Source of the DNA: Clostridiales bacterium
GTDB lineage: Bacteria > Bacillota > Clostridia > Clostridiales > Clostridiaceae
Reading direction: 5' to 3'
Assembly (NCBI GenBank): GCA_012519845.1
Contig: JAAYPK010000038.1
Coordinates: 1 to 44,244, forward strand
Length of the DNA stretch: 44,244 nt
The notes under the pieces are model-generated. The model was not told the DNA's origin. It saw only the letters and a program-made list of their open reading frames with translations, and searched no databases. Shown here piece by piece: positions 26,881 through 37,794 of this stretch (position 1 is its first letter; each line of letters starts with the position of its first letter). Position numbers and translations under genes: made by a program.

Positions 26881-27104
26881 GGTTAACTTTTACATAAAAC
26901 TAAGAGGATTTGAGGGAATGAATTTAGAGTAAAAAACTATCTATTTCATAATTAATAGATAAATATGTTTTGAAAGATATTTTACAGGTAGTAAAGAAGC
27001 AAAGAAACATAGATATAACCTTGAGAATCTATTTTTTTATTGCAGAAATTTATATGTTTATGTGTATAAGCTTAGATTAAAAACTAGATTTTTCCAATAA
27101 AAAT

Positions 27105-27157
27105 ATTGACCAAGTCAATAAAAAGGAATATAATATATTTATATTGACTAAGACAAT
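27105..27157 (+). promoter_or_regulatory. Promoter with twin palindromic operators for the HTH gene
   Basis: TTGACC (27106-27111), 17-base spacer, TATAAT (27129-27134). The -35 box lies inside the perfect palindrome ATTGACCAAGTCAAT (27105-27119). A second, near-perfect copy ATTGACTAAGACAAT lies at 27143-27157, just after the -10, 38 bases away centre to centre. Dimer binding at both would block transcription, which suggests autoregulation by the HTH protein encoded next. Confidence 0.75.
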
Positions 27158-27209
27158 TAATTTTATAATGAAATTTGTTGTCTAAATTAAAGTTCTAAGG
27201 GGTGATTAT

Positions 27210-27803
27210 TTGATTGGGCTTGAATATATTCTTAGTTTATATAATATGCAACATATAGAACTTGCAGAAAAGCTAGGAATAAAAAAGCAGAATATTAATC
27301 TTTGGATTAAGGGTAAGCAAAAAATACCTAAAAAATATCTCCCAGTATTAGAAGAGTTCTTTGGAATTAAGCAAGAATATTTTACGAAAGAATTAAATGA
27401 AATAGAGAAGCTTGAAATACAGAAAGAAAAATTAAAAAAAGAATTAAATCCTGTTATAAAAAAGCATGAACAACAGTTTCTTATTGGCGAAGTAAATGAT
27501 CTTGTGGAAATTCCTGTATACGATAAAGAAGAAATCAATGCTATGGAGAGAACAATAGAAAAAGCAAAACTCATATCTAAATTTAAAAAAGCTATGGATA
27601 TTGTAGATGATAATCCATATATGGATACTTACAAGTTAATAGTAGAACTTATGGAAAAGGCACAAAATGAAGTACTTGTCCACAAAACAATAGAGGCCTT
27701 AGGACATTACTTTGAAATATTACCTGATTGGGTATCTACTGGCCAAGAACAAGATGAGTTTGAAAGTGAAATATTTGAAGTCTTTGATGATAATAATTTT
27801 TAG
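27210..27803 (+). CDS. XRE-type HTH regulator upstream of the type I R-M operon
   Basis: 197 residues from a TTG start with AAGGGGTG 5 bases before. Residues 5-50 form a helix-turn-helix (HIELAEKLGIKKQNINLWIKGKQKIPKKYLP), followed by a long charged coiled-coil (about 60-95) and an acidic helical C-terminus. The gene lies directly after a promoter carrying two matching palindromes and 33 bases before a possible nuclease gene, then hsdM. It may be the antitoxin-like or regulatory partner of the next gene, or the regulator of the whole restriction operon. Confidence 0.8.
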   Translation: MIGLEYILSLYNMQHIELAEKLGIKKQNINLWIKGKQKIPKKYLPVLEEFFGIKQEYFTKELNEIEKLEIQKEKLKKELNPVIKKHEQQFLIGEVNDLVEIPVYDKEEINAMERTIEKAKLISKFKKAMDIVDDNPYMDTYKLIVELMEKAQNEVLVHKTIEALGHYFEILPDWVSTGQEQDEFESEIFEVFDDNNF

Positions 27804-27836
27804 AAAATTGTAAATTTATAGATTTGGGGGTATCTA

Positions 27837-28262
27837 ATGGAATATTATTATGAAGATAATTCTCTGATTATAAAATTAAAAGGGAAATTACATGAGAGAA
27901 TTATATTATACTATGCTAATTATAAAAATCATATTAAATATAAGCATACTGAAATAACTATGAAGAAGATTGAGGAAATTTTAAAGGAACCTGATTATAT
28001 ATATAAACCATCTAAAAATAATAAATATTATTACTATGAAAAGAATTTTGGCTTGGAAACTTATAGAGTAGTAATTGGCAAATACAAAAGGCATGTTAAA
28101 TGTGTAATAACAGCTTACAATATAAAAGACGAAGGAGATTTCACAGTAAAACATGCTTTGTGTGTGTATGATAAAAACACATATAAAGATTATGAAGATA
28201 TACAAAAGGAATTAGAAAATGATATCGATTATTTTTATGAAATATTTAATATAGCAGAGTAA
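27837..28262 (+). CDS. Possible PBECR/BECR-fold nuclease
   Basis: 141 residues, GGGGG ribosome binding site 7 bases upstream. The middle part, [20 protein letters not shown], then [29 protein letters not shown], resembles the PBECR domains of phage polyvalent proteins (BECR ribonuclease fold): a His near a helix, an xxxPDYI element and a strand ending in (I/V)TAY. That would make it an RNase paired with the HTH protein upstream, like a toxin-antitoxin pair. The assignment is tentative. It is 20 bases before hsdM and shares its direction. Confidence 0.5.
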   Translation: MEYYYEDNSLIIKLKGKLHERIILYYANYKNHIKYKHTEITMKKIEEILKEPDYIYKPSKNNKYYYYEKNFGLETYRVVIGKYKRHVKCVITAYNIKDEGDFTVKHALCVYDKNTYKDYEDIQKELENDIDYFYEIFNIAE

Positions 28263-28282
28263 GAAATTGGGAGGAATTAAAG

Positions 28283-29800
28283 ATGGCAACAGCAAATATC
28301 GGGTTTGAAGAAACCTTATGGAAAGCAGCAGATAAATTAAGAGGTAGTATGGATTCAGCAGAATATAAGCACGTAGTATTAGGACTTATATTCGTAAAGT
28401 ATATATCAGATAAATTTGAAACTAAATATAATGAACTTGTTGAAGAAGGAGATGGCTTTGAAGAAGATAGAGATGAATATGAATCAGAAAACATATTCTG
28501 GGTTCCAAAAGAAGCAAGATGGGATAATATAAGAGACAATGCTAAAGATCCAAGAATAGGTCAAATAATTGATGATGCAATGATTCTAATAGAAAAAGAA
28601 AATCCAACACTTAAGGGAGTTCTTGATAAAAGATATGCACGTCCTGAGCTTGATAAGAGAAGGCTTGGAGAGCTTATAGATTTAATATCAACAATAAAAT
28701 TGCATCAAAATGGAGAAAAAGATCTTTTAGGTAGAGTTTATGAATATTTCTTAGGTCAATTTGCAAGCTCAGAAGGTAAAGGTGGTGGAGAATTCTATAC
28801 TCCAACTTCAGTAGTTAAAACTTTAGTTGAAATGATAGAGCCATATGAAGGTAGAATTTATGACCCAGCTTGTGGCTCAGGTGGTATGTTTATTCAAAGT
28901 GAAAAATTCGTTGAAGAACATCAAGGGAAAATAGAAAATTTATCAATTTACGGACAAGAATTAAACTCAACAACTTGGAAATTATGTAGAATGAACCTTG
29001 CAATCAGAGGATTAGATGGAAACTTAGGACCACATCATGCAGATACCTTTCATGATGATTTACATAAAACATTAAAGGCAGATTATATATTAGCTAACCC
29101 ACCATTTAATATCAGTGATTGGGGTGGAGATAAATTAACTGAAGATGTTAGATGGAAATATGGTACACCACCAGAAGGAAATGCAAATTATGCATGGCTT
29201 CAGCATATGGTATACCATTTAGCACCAAATGGATGTGCTGGTATAGTTCTAGCTAATGGAGCATTAAGCTCAAACACTTCAAATGAAGGAGAAATCAGAA
29301 AAAATTTAGTAGATGCAAAGCTAGTAGATGCAATAGTTGCTCTGCCAGATAAATTATTTTATTCAACAGGAATACCAGTATCTTTATGGATATTAAATAA
29401 AAATAAAAAAGATAATCCTAAGTTTAGAAGTAGAGAAGATGAAATATTATTTATTGATGCTAGAAATTTAGGAGAAATGGTTGATAGAAGACATAGAGAA
29501 TTAAATAAGGATGACATTAAAAAGATTGCAGATACTTATCATAATTATAGAAACATAAATGGGAAATATGAAGATATCCAAGGATTTTGTAAAGCAGCTA
29601 AGATTGAAGAAATAAGAGGCAATGAATATGTTCTAACTCCAGGAAGATATGTAGGAATACAAGAAGCTGAAGATGATGGAATTCCTTTTGATGAGAAGAT
29701 GGAAACACTAACAAGTGAGCTAGGAGAATTATTTGCTAAATCAAGGCAATTAGAGGATGAGATAAGAAAGAATCTTGGGGGGATTGGATATGATTTTTAA
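28283..29800 (+). CDS. hsdM: Type I restriction-modification methyltransferase subunit HsdM
   Basis: 505 residues. N-terminal helical HsdM domain ([21 protein letters not shown]), then the N6-adenine methyltransferase domain with SAM motif [11 protein letters not shown] (about residue 193) and catalytic ANPPFN (about 272). It methylates adenine as part of the HsdM2-HsdS complex, protecting the host site. GGGAGG precedes the ATG. The hsdS start codon overlaps its last codons, so the two are translationally coupled. Confidence 0.97.
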   Translation: MATANIGFEETLWKAADKLRGSMDSAEYKHVVLGLIFVKYISDKFETKYNELVEEGDGFEEDRDEYESENIFWVPKEARWDNIRDNAKDPRIGQIIDDAMILIEKENPTLKGVLDKRYARPELDKRRLGELIDLISTIKLHQNGEKDLLGRVYEYFLGQFASSEGKGGGEFYTPTSVVKTLVEMIEPYEGRIYDPACGSGGMFIQSEKFVEEHQGKIENLSIYGQELNSTTWKLCRMNLAIRGLDGNLGPHHADTFHDDLHKTLKADYILANPPFNISDWGGDKLTEDVRWKYGTPPEGNANYAWLQHMVYHLAPNGCAGIVLANGALSSNTSNEGEIRKNLVDAKLVDAIVALPDKLFYSTGIPVSLWILNKNKKDNPKFRSREDEILFIDARNLGEMVDRRHRELNKDDIKKIADTYHNYRNINGKYEDIQGFCKAAKIEEIRGNEYVLTPGRYVGIQEAEDDGIPFDEKMETLTSELGELFAKSRQLEDEIRKNLGGIGYDF

Positions 29801-31577
29801 ATCTTTTTGTAAGTTTCAAGAAGGATATGTAAATCCATCTCAAAAAAAGGCAGAGTATTTTGATGGACCTATTAAATGGTTAAGGGCAACAGATTTAAAT
29901 AATTCAGTTGTTTTTAATACATCTAAAACTTTATCTCAAAAAGGATTTGAGAGTGCTGGGAAAAGTGCATATTTATTTGAACCAAATACATTAGCTATAA
30001 GTAAATCAGGTACAATTGGACGCTTAGGAATATTAAAAGATTATATGTGTGGTAATAGGGCTGTAATTAATATAAAAGTTGATGAGACAAAAATGAGTAG
30101 TCAATATGTTTTTTATTGGCTGTTAAATAATCAAACTTATATTCAAGATTTAGCAGTAGGGAGTGTTCAAAAGAATTTATACGTTTCTGCTTTAGAAAAG
30201 CTTGAAATTAAAGATATAAGCATTGTAGAGCAAAACGCAATATCAAAAATATTAGCAGATTTAGATAAAAAAATACAAACCAACAACCAAATCAACAAAA
30301 AGTTAGAAGAAATGGCTCAAGCTATTTTTAAACAATGGTTTGTGGATTTTGAATTTCCTTGCATTCCTGAAAATTATAAATTTTCACGAGCAAGTAAACC
30401 TGAGGAACGACTTAAATTTTCAGAATCAGATAAACCTGATGAAAGACATGAAGTTTTAGGAGCAAGTAAACCAAAGGATTTTGAAAAAGTTTGTACTTAT
30501 AAGAGGGTAGGAGGATTACCTGTTCCTGATGGTGAGAGTTGGTTTGTTTATGTATTGCTATGTGAAGATGAAACTTTCTACAAAGGCATGACAAAGGATT
30601 TATATCGAAGATTTTATGAACACTTCACTGGAATTGGAGCAGAATATACCAAAGCACATAAGCCAGTAAAAGTAATACATTATGAACGATTTGCAACAAA
30701 AGAAGAAGCAAGAAAACGAGAAGAAGAACTAAAATCAGGTTATGGCAGAGAGTGGATTAAACGAGAGTATGTAAAATATTTGCAAGATGAAGAAAACATA
30801 AAGCAAAGTATTATAGAAAATTCAGGTTCACCTACTCAAGAATATACTAGTACAAGTAGATTTACTATTGGTTCACCTGCTCGTGAATATACTCGTAAGA
30901 GTAAATTCATGATTGCAGGGGAGATGGTTGAAAGTGAGATGGGGATGATTCCTAAGGGGTGGGAAATTAAGAATATTGGAAATTTAGCTAAAGTTATATC
31001 TAAAGGAACTACGCCACGTAAGAATGATATAGATACTGCAACAGACGACAATATAATAAAGTTTTTAAAAGTTAAAGATATCGGTAATGATGGAATTATT
31101 AATTTATCTGATATTGAATATATTCCTAAAAGTGTGCACTTGAATCAGCTAAAACGTTCAATTTTGGAGTATAAAGATATATTATTATCTATAGCGGGTA
31201 CAATTGGTAGAGTTTCGTATGTAAATGATGAGTTAATAGATTCAAATACAAATCAAGCAGTTGCGTTTGTAAGGCTTAATGATATGAATAGATATTTTTT
31301 AATTGTAATGTATAAATTTAAATCAAATGAGTTTCAAAACTCTATAAAGTCAAAGGTTGTTCAAGGAGTTCAGGCAAATATAAGTCTTACTGTTATTAAA
31401 AATGAAAAAATAGTAATTCCTAATGAAAATACTTTAGAAAAATATAATCGTATTGTGAATAATCTTTTTGATATGAATGCTTTAATTAATAAAGAAAATA
31501 ATCGATTAAAAGCTATTAGAGATACATTACTTCCAAAACTCATGTCAGGAGAAATAAGAGTACCTATAAATAATTAA
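29790..31577 (+). CDS. hsdS: Type I specificity subunit HsdS with embedded GIY-YIG nuclease domain
   Basis: About 595 residues, much longer than the usual 380-450. ATG 29790 follows GGGGGGATTGG and overlaps hsdM by 11 bases. TRD1 (about 1-165) leads to the central helix [23 protein letters not shown]. In place of the usual short linker comes a segment with three (S/D)KP repeats, then a URI-type GIY-YIG domain (about 250-335): [24 protein letters not shown] and KREEELK hold the expected Tyr, Tyr, Arg, His and Glu. A second linker repeats GSP..EYT..S.F. Then [15 protein letters not shown] opens TRD2 (about 370-590) with the terminal helix [12 protein letters not shown]. The frame is uninterrupted and all nuclease residues are kept. 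Confidence 0.93.
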   Translation: MIFKSFCKFQEGYVNPSQKKAEYFDGPIKWLRATDLNNSVVFNTSKTLSQKGFESAGKSAYLFEPNTLAISKSGTIGRLGILKDYMCGNRAVINIKVDETKMSSQYVFYWLLNNQTYIQDLAVGSVQKNLYVSALEKLEIKDISIVEQNAISKILADLDKKIQTNNQINKKLEEMAQAIFKQWFVDFEFPCIPENYKFSRASKPEERLKFSESDKPDERHEVLGASKPKDFEKVCTYKRVGGLPVPDGESWFVYVLLCEDETFYKGMTKDLYRRFYEHFTGIGAEYTKAHKPVKVIHYERFATKEEARKREEELKSGYGREWIKREYVKYLQDEENIKQSIIENSGSPTQEYTSTSRFTIGSPAREYTRKSKFMIAGEMVESEMGMIPKGWEIKNIGNLAKVISKGTTPRKNDIDTATDDNIIKFLKVKDIGNDGIINLSDIEYIPKSVHLNQLKRSILEYKDILLSIAGTIGRVSYVNDELIDSNTNQAVAFVRLNDMNRYFLIVMYKFKSNEFQNSIKSKVVQGVQANISLTVIKNEKIVIPNENTLEKYNRIVNNLFDMNALINKENNRLKAIRDTLLPKLMSGEIRVPINN

Positions 31578-31639
31578 TGTTTATTAAGGTCCTAATGTAT
31601 ATTAATATATATAAAGTTAAAACAATTTAATAAAGGACG

Positions 31640-32461
31640 GTGATTAAAATAAATTTCCTTTATTGGAATGCTAACAATAATAATATTTCATTATATATTG
31701 CAGAAGTATGTATGGAAAATGAAATAGATGTATTAATTTTAGCAGAGCATAAAAGTGTTGATATAGATTATTTAATAAGAAAACTTAGAGAAAATAATTT
31801 ATATTTTAAAGTTGAGAATATAGCGCCTAATTCTAGAATATTACTTCTGCATAAAACTGAGGGAATGGTAAAAACAATAAAAGAAAGTAGGTATTATTCT
31901 GTTTTTAAACTAAATAGTGATAAAGAAGAAATTCTAATCTTTGCAGTCCATCTTCCTAGTAAATACGCTCAAGAAGCTAGTGATTTAAACATGTATACAT
32001 CACAGATAGTAAGAGAATTTCAACAATTAGAAGAAGAACGTGAAATTAGTAAAAGTTTAGTGGTTGGTGATTTTAATATGAATCCATTTGATGAGGGAAT
32101 GGTTTCAGCTTTAGGATTTAATGCTATTATGTGTCCTGATATTGCAAAAAAAAAGTCAAGAAAAGTACTTAATGAGGAAAGAAAATTTTATTATAACCCA
32201 ATGTGGCATATAATGGGTAATAACAATAATATATGTAAAGGCACATATTATTATTCAACATCTACTAAAAGTTATTACTGGTATACATACGACCAAGTCA
32301 TAATTAGACCAGATTTAATAGAAAAATTTAATATTGATGAACTACAGATAATAAATGAAATTAAAGGTAAAAGTATCATTACGAAAAGTAATATTCCAAA
32401 TAAAAAAGATATATCAGATCACTTACCAATAAAATTTAAATTACAAATGGAGGTTAATTAA
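31640..32461 (+). CDS. Endonuclease/exonuclease/phosphatase (EEP) family protein
   Basis: 273 residues from GTG 31640. EEP-fold motifs in order: an N-terminal NFLYWNANN strand, LILAEHKS (metal-binding Glu), FAVHLPSK, VVGDFNMNPFD (Asp/Asn), YDQVIIRPDL and the C-terminal SDHLPIKFKL (catalytic Asp-His). All catalytic elements look present, so a nuclease or phosphoesterase is likely; the substrate is unknown. It lies between hsdS and hsdR and its TAA overlaps the next ATG (TAATG), so the two are coupled. A position inside a type I operon recalls anticodon nuclease PrrC, which is unrelated in sequence but guards its restriction system. Confidence 0.85.
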   Translation: MIKINFLYWNANNNNISLYIAEVCMENEIDVLILAEHKSVDIDYLIRKLRENNLYFKVENIAPNSRILLLHKTEGMVKTIKESRYYSVFKLNSDKEEILIFAVHLPSKYAQEASDLNMYTSQIVREFQQLEEEREISKSLVVGDFNMNPFDEGMVSALGFNAIMCPDIAKKKSRKVLNEERKFYYNPMWHIMGNNNNICKGTYYYSTSTKSYYWYTYDQVIIRPDLIEKFNIDELQIINEIKGKSIITKSNIPNKKDISDHLPIKFKLQMEVN

Positions 32462-32871
32462 TGCAAAATTTATGGAATTTAAAAGATATAGAAAGCAAGA
32501 TTAAAAGCTCACCCAATTTAATATTAGAAGAACAAGCAAAATATTTTGAAAAAAATGTTCATGATATTTTATATGCAAAAATAAATAATGCAAAATTAAA
32601 TGAACTTAAAAATTCAACATATAAGCTTGCTACAAGTTTTAGTGTGGTTTCGCCAGTATTGGATAACTATACTTATGTATTGTTTACAGTATATTCTAAT
32701 CCTGAATGCAACTATCCTGTTTTAATAGAAGTTAATGATGATGAATGGGAAGATAGTGAATATGAATGCAAAAATGAGCAGGAATTTATAGAATCATTAA
32801 CAAAAATATTAGGATCTGAAAATACAACAGAAATAATATCTGTTTTATATTCAAAAAGCAAAAATTATTAA
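32461..32871 (+). CDS. Small partner of the EEP protein, unknown
   Basis: 136 residues, no family recognised. Start overlaps the upstream stop by one base. A helical N-terminus (ILEEQAKYFEKNVHDILYAKI) is followed by a beta-sheet-like middle (SFSVVSPVLDNYTYVLFTVYS...YPVLIEVNDDEWED) and an acidic end. The acidic character and coupling to the EEP gene would suit an inhibitor or immunity partner, but nothing proves it. About 95 bases of AT-rich sequence separate it from hsdR. Confidence 0.7.
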   Translation: MQNLWNLKDIESKIKSSPNLILEEQAKYFEKNVHDILYAKINNAKLNELKNSTYKLATSFSVVSPVLDNYTYVLFTVYSNPECNYPVLIEVNDDEWEDSEYECKNEQEFIESLTKILGSENTTEIISVLYSKSKNY

Positions 32872-32974
32872 TTTACTATGAGGAAATTTAAATTTTGCAT
32901 TCAATAGTGAAAACAACAAGAAACAATTCTTAAATTTCAACTCTCAATTTTCAATTAAAAGGGGGATGTGTATT

Positions 32975-35900
32975 TTGAGTTTATTAGAGAATTTTACAGA
33001 AGACTTATTAGAAGAAGCAGCTATAGAGATACTTCAAGAAATGGATTATAGCTATGCTTTTGGTCCAGATATTAGTTTTGATGGAGATTATCCAGAAAGA
33101 AAGAATTATAAAGAGGTTATATTAGAACAAAGGGTAAAAGATGCTTTATTTAATCTTAACAGAGATCTTCCTGAAGAAGCATTGGACGAAGCGTATAGAA
33201 AGATAATTACTTTTAACAGTCCAATTCTTGAAGAAAATAATAAAGAATTTCATAAGCTTTTAGTTGAAGGAATTGATGTTTCTTTTAGAAAAGGCAATGA
33301 GATTAAAACTGAAAAAGCTTATATTATAGATTTTAAAAATCCTAAAAGGAATGATTTTTTAGTAGTTAATCAATTTACTATAATTGAAAATGAGGAGAGA
33401 AGACCTGATTTAATAATTTTTGTTAATGGTATTCCATTAGTGGTTATTGAATTAAAATCAGCTACTGACGAAAATGTTGGGATAGATAGTGCATATAATC
33501 AAATTCAAACCTATAAGCAGGACATTCCTAGTCTCTTTAATTATAATGCCTTTTGTATTTTGTCAGATGGTATAAATGCTAAGGTTGGAACTATCACATC
33601 AGATGAAGAAAGGTTCATGAATTGGAGAAGTATTGATGGGATTGATGTTGCTAGTTTAGATGTACCTCAATACGAAGTAATGCTTAGAGGAATGTTAGAA
33701 AAGGAAAGAATTCTAGATATTATAGAAAACTTCTTATTATTCCAAGAATCAACTAAAGCAGATTATGATTCTGATGGAAATAAAATTGGGGATAAGAAAA
33801 CTGTTATTAAAATTTTAGCTGGTTATCATCAATATTTTGCTGTTAAAAAGGCAGTAGAAAAAACTAAAATTGCAACTAGTGCAGAAGGTGATAAGAAGAT
33901 AGGTGTTGTTTGGCATACTCAGGGGTCTGGTAAAAGTTTTTCAATGGTATTTTATGCAGCTCAGCTTGTTAAGAAACTTAATAATCCTACACTTATAATA
34001 TTAACAGATAGAAATGATTTAGATGATCAATTGTTTGCTACTTTCTCAAAATCATCTGATATTTTGAGACAAACTCCAAAGCAAGCAAATGTTAGAAAGC
34101 TTACAGATGAGCAAAGATCAGCACAGGCTAAGGATAATTCTAAAGAAGTAAATGGATTATTTGACTTACTTAATGAGAGAGAATCTGGTGGAATTATCTT
34201 TACTACTATTCAAAAGTTTAAGCCAGAAGATGGAGAAATGCCTGTACTTACAGATAGAAGAAACGTTATCATTATTGCAGATGAAGCTCATAGAAGTCAA
34301 TATGGCTTAGAAGCAAAAACAGATGCTAAAACTGGAGAAGTTAAGTATGGATATGCTAAGTATTTAAGAGATGCATTACCTAATGCTTCATTTATAGGAT
34401 TTACTGGTACACCTATAGAAATGGAAGATAAATCAACACCAGCAGTTTTTGGAGATTATATAGATGTTTATGATATGACAAGAGCTGTTGAAGATGAAGC
34501 AACTGTCAAAATATATTATGAAAATAGAATTATAAAATTAGAAACTGATGATGAAGAACTTAAAAAGATAGATGAAGAGTTTGAGGAAATTACAGAAGGT
34601 CAAGAGGATAATGATAAAGAGAAATATAAGACAAAATGGTCAAGGTTAGAAGCAGTAGTTGGTTCACCAAATAGAGTTAAAAAGCTTGCAGAAGATATAG
34701 TTAACCACTATGAAGAAAAAGCAAAAACTATTGATGGTAAAGCTATGATTGTATGCATGAGTAGAAGAATAGCTGTAGATTTGTATGATGAAATAATTAA
34801 GCTTAGACCAGATTGGCATAGTGATGATGTTGATAAAGGTAAAATTAAAGTTGTGATGACAGGATCAGCTGCTGATAATGAAAGGCTTCAAAAGCATATT
34901 GGTGGGAAACAAAGGCGAGATACTTTAGCAAGAAGAATGAAAGATAACAATGATGAGCTTAAAATAGTTATTGTTAGAGATATGTGGCTTACAGGATTTG
35001 ACGTTCCTTCAATGCATACAATGTATATAGACAAGCCTATGCAAGGTCACAATCTAATGCAGGCAATAGCTAGAGTTAATAGAGTTTTTAAAGATAAAGC
35101 AGGTGGGGTTGTAGTTGATTATATTGGTATTCTTGAAAGCTTAAAAAGGGCATTAAAGCAATATACAGATAATGATAAAGAAAATACAGGTATTGATACT
35201 TCAGCTGCAATAGCTGTGATGCTAGAAAAACTTGAAATACTTCGTGATATGGTTCATGGACTTGATTATTCAGATTATATGGGAAAATCTCAAGCTGCTA
35301 GAATGAGAGCTATAGCTAGTGGTATGAATTTTGTTTTAGGTATGGAAGAAAAAGATCAAAAGGAATTTAAACAATTTGCAGTAGAACTAGCTAAAGCTCA
35401 TTCTTTATGTGCAGCAAGTGATGAAGGAAAAGAAGTTGCCTTAGAAGTAAGTTATTTTAAAGCTGTAAAAGCAAGTCTTGCTAAATTTGATACAAAAACT
35501 GTAGTTAAAAAATCTAAAAAAGAAATTGAAGCAAGAGTAAATCAAATGCTTGAAAGATCAATAATGTCAGAAGAGGTTATAGATGTATTTGATACACTTG
35601 GAATTAAAAGACCAGAAGTTTCAATTCTTTCAGAAGAGTTTTTAGAAGAAGTAAAAGCTATGAAGCATAAAAACTTAGCAGTTGAAATGCTTAAAAAACT
35701 TCTTGAAGGAAATCTAAAAGCAATGGAAAAAAAGAATCTTGTGAAATCTGAAAAGTTCTCAGAAAAGCTAAAGAAAGCATTAAATAAGTATAGAAATCAA
35801 GCTATAACCAATGCAGAAGTTATAGAAGAACTTATTAAAATGGCTGAAGAAATTAAGAAGATGAAGGATCAAGAAAAAGATTTAGGTCTTAATGATGATG

Positions 35901-36229
35901 AAATAGCTTTCTATGATGCATTAACTGCAGATGATATAGTCAAAGAATTTATGGATGATGAAACTTTAAAGAAAATAGCTCACGAGTTAACAATGTCTAT
36001 AAGAAAAAGCATTACTATTGATTGGAGCATAAGAAAAAGTGCACAAGCAGGTATGAGAAAAATAATAAAAAGATTATTAAAAAAATACGATTATCCACCA
36101 GAACAAGCAAAGCATGCACTAGAGGTAGTTATGAGACAAGCTGAGCTTATGTGTGGCAATGTTGATTATGAAGATATAGAGTTAAATATGATTGCTGAGG
36201 AAAAAACTAAATACAGAATTAATAAATAG
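32975..36229 (+). CDS. hsdR: Type I restriction endonuclease subunit HsdR
   Basis: About 1084 residues. TTG 32975 is preferred since AAAAGGGGG lies 9 bases before it; the ATG at 32966 directly abuts that site. The N-terminal nuclease domain shows the PD-(D/E)xK pattern [10 protein letters not shown]...VIELKSA (about 143-160). The SF2 motor has Walker A HTQGSGKS (about 313), DEAH in [12 protein letters not shown] (about 435), FTGTPI and the motif VI region AIARVNRVF. The C-terminal helical part binds the HsdM-HsdS core. It translocates DNA and cuts at unmodified targets. No truncation seen; the operon appears functional. Confidence 0.97.
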   Translation: MSLLENFTEDLLEEAAIEILQEMDYSYAFGPDISFDGDYPERKNYKEVILEQRVKDALFNLNRDLPEEALDEAYRKIITFNSPILEENNKEFHKLLVEGIDVSFRKGNEIKTEKAYIIDFKNPKRNDFLVVNQFTIIENEERRPDLIIFVNGIPLVVIELKSATDENVGIDSAYNQIQTYKQDIPSLFNYNAFCILSDGINAKVGTITSDEERFMNWRSIDGIDVASLDVPQYEVMLRGMLEKERILDIIENFLLFQESTKADYDSDGNKIGDKKTVIKILAGYHQYFAVKKAVEKTKIATSAEGDKKIGVVWHTQGSGKSFSMVFYAAQLVKKLNNPTLIILTDRNDLDDQLFATFSKSSDILRQTPKQANVRKLTDEQRSAQAKDNSKEVNGLFDLLNERESGGIIFTTIQKFKPEDGEMPVLTDRRNVIIIADEAHRSQYGLEAKTDAKTGEVKYGYAKYLRDALPNASFIGFTGTPIEMEDKSTPAVFGDYIDVYDMTRAVEDEATVKIYYENRIIKLETDDEELKKIDEEFEEITEGQEDNDKEKYKTKWSRLEAVVGSPNRVKKLAEDIVNHYEEKAKTIDGKAMIVCMSRRIAVDLYDEIIKLRPDWHSDDVDKGKIKVVMTGSAADNERLQKHIGGKQRRDTLARRMKDNNDELKIVIVRDMWLTGFDVPSMHTMYIDKPMQGHNLMQAIARVNRVFKDKAGGVVVDYIGILESLKRALKQYTDNDKENTGIDTSAAIAVMLEKLEILRDMVHGLDYSDYMGKSQAARMRAIASGMNFVLGMEEKDQKEFKQFAVELAKAHSLCAASDEGKEVALEVSYFKAVKASLAKFDTKTVVKKSKKEIEARVNQMLERSIMSEEVIDVFDTLGIKRPEVSILSEEFLEEVKAMKHKNLAVEMLKKLLEGNLKAMEKKNLVKSEKFSEKLKKALNKYRNQAITNAEVIEELIKMAEEIKKMKDQEKDLGLNDDEIAFYDALTADDIVKEFMDDETLKKIAHELTMSIRKSITIDWSIRKSAQAGMRKIIKRLLKKYDYPPEQAKHALEVVMRQAELMCGNVDYEDIELNMIAEEKTKYRINK

Positions 36230-36345
36230 TATTAAAGGTTAAGTTAAAAGATAACATTTATGTAGATATTAAAGGATAATATGGTTTCGGAATGGTATTG
36301 TAAAAATGTGAGCTAAGAATATGTTTTTAATGAGAGGGATTAATT

Positions 36346-36567
36346 ATGGCAGATATAAAATATGAGATTAAAGATACTGTTGGTGTTATAGCTGAGTCAG
36401 CTAAAGGATGGAAGAAAGAATTAAATCTAATTAGTTGGAATGGTAAAGAAGTTAAGTATGATTTAAGAGAATGGTCACCTGAGCACGAAAAAATGGGGAA
36501 AGGTGTTACATTAACTAGTGAAGAATTAAGATCATTAAAAGAGTTACTTAATAGTATTGAGATTTAA
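36346..36567 (+). CDS. YdbC/PC4-type single-stranded DNA-binding protein
   Basis: 73 residues. SAKGWKKELNLISWNG, then YDLREWSPEHEKMGKGVTL and a C-terminal helix, is the pattern of the bacterial YdbC family, a PC4-like fold that binds single-stranded DNA as a dimer. AGAGGGATT precedes the ATG. It stands about 115 bases after hsdR and 21 bases before the next gene; its link to the restriction system is only positional. Confidence 0.85.
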   Translation: MADIKYEIKDTVGVIAESAKGWKKELNLISWNGKEVKYDLREWSPEHEKMGKGVTLTSEELRSLKELLNSIEI

Positions 36568-36588
36568 GAGGTAAGCAGGGGGAGAAGT

Positions 36589-36834
36589 ATGAGTATAAAA
36601 GCTTTTCATTTTAATTATGGGGCAGTATTAACAAAAATCTTACGTTTAGATATGCCAACATCATTAAAACTAGTAGAAATTAATGAAAATTCAGGGTGTA
36701 CATATATATTTAATGATTCAGTAGCTTTGTATATGAAGCATAGTACGGGAAACAAAACAAAAAAGCATATAAGATATGTATTTAATTTTGATAAAAAACA
36801 TTTAAAAGAAATAAAAGATTATTCATCCGACTAA
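36589..36834 (+). CDS. Hypothetical protein
   Basis: 81 residues, AGGGGGAG ribosome binding site. Beta-rich (FHFNYGAVLTKILRL, CTYIFNDSVALYMKHST, IRYVFNFDKKHLKEIK); the RYVFNF segment ends in a short charged helix. No family recognised; it may be a complete small domain or the N-terminal piece of a longer protein. It follows the YdbC-like gene closely and is probably co-transcribed. Confidence 0.6.
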   Translation: MSIKAFHFNYGAVLTKILRLDMPTSLKLVEINENSGCTYIFNDSVALYMKHSTGNKTKKHIRYVFNFDKKHLKEIKDYSSD

Positions 36835-37031
36835 TAAGTAGTAGATTTTAAAATCTTTCTCAAATAGGAACTAGAAAAAAAGTATCATAATTAAGTGCAA
36901 ATAGTTAAGAATTAATTTTTATTAATTATATAAATTTTAGGTAAATATTAGTCAGTACAAAATCTTTTTAAGAGCAGATTATTCTGAATTACATTAACAA
37001 AAAATATATTATGGAAATAAAGTGAGGTAAA

Positions 37032-37469
37032 ATGGATATACAGAAAATAAGGATAATTTCAAATAACATTTGTTATGGGCCAGAACCTCAACCAACTGAT
37101 GAAATTGAGCAACATTTAACTATATCATCAATAGGAAGAGTTTGGTTTAGTTCATATAATTATTCTGGTGGATATGGGAAATATAAAATTAGTAGAAAGC
37201 ATCAGTTTGCTATTAGCAAAGCTATTACAAATAAAATCATGGAGCTTTTTTCTTTATATGCTGATAGTGAATATATACCTAATGATATAACCGATTGTGG
37301 TATGTGGGAAATGACTATAACAAATAATGAAGGTAAAGAATACAAATTTATGGGATCACTTTGTGAAGGTATGTGTGTTAAGGATATAGATTTAAGTTGT
37401 TTCTTACGGGAATATATATATATTGATAGATTATTTGTATTTGATGGAGATATAGAATATGATAATTAA
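37032..37469 (+). CDS. Hypothetical protein
   Basis: 145 residues, GTGAGGTAAA before the ATG. A soluble beta-rich protein: EQHLTISSIGRVWFSSYNYSG, a helix AISKAITNKIMELFSLY, then WEMTITNNEGKEYKFMGSLC and two short strands. The layout of a strand, a helix and a WEMT...GKEYKF hairpin is seen in small uncharacterised proteins of accessory regions. No enzyme motif. The 197 bases upstream (36835-37031) hold nothing I can identify. Confidence 0.6.
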   Translation: MDIQKIRIISNNICYGPEPQPTDEIEQHLTISSIGRVWFSSYNYSGGYGKYKISRKHQFAISKAITNKIMELFSLYADSEYIPNDITDCGMWEMTITNNEGKEYKFMGSLCEGMCVKDIDLSCFLREYIYIDRLFVFDGDIEYDN

Positions 37470-37794
37470 ATAGTTAGAAAATAGATTTTATGAAGTAGTT
37501 AAGTCTGTCAATAGATACAAAGTCATGAATGATGAAGTTTCTTCAAGATTCAATGTTTCTGAAGCAGAACAAGCAGAATTAGAAGAGTTTATTTAGTTGC
37601 TCATCAACAGCGACAGAATTTGTTCTTGATTGTAGTGTTAGTGGTCCAAGAATGTGGGAGAATAAATATTATGGATAAAAATGAAATATATAGTAAAAAG
37701 TGTTATAATATCATTAAAGAATCTTATGAAAGATTGGGTTTTGATATAAAAAAATAGATTGATAATTAAGTAACTATTAAATGGGGTAATAAAT
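37470..37794. other. Intergenic stretch with gene scraps
   Basis: One piece near 37500-37598 reads SVNRYKVMNDEVSSRFNVSE and AEQAELEEFI before a stop, with no start. A 28-codon frame (MDKNEIYSKKCYNIIKESYE...) begins near 37672 without a good ribosome binding site. Both look like leftovers rather than genes. Confidence 0.35.
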
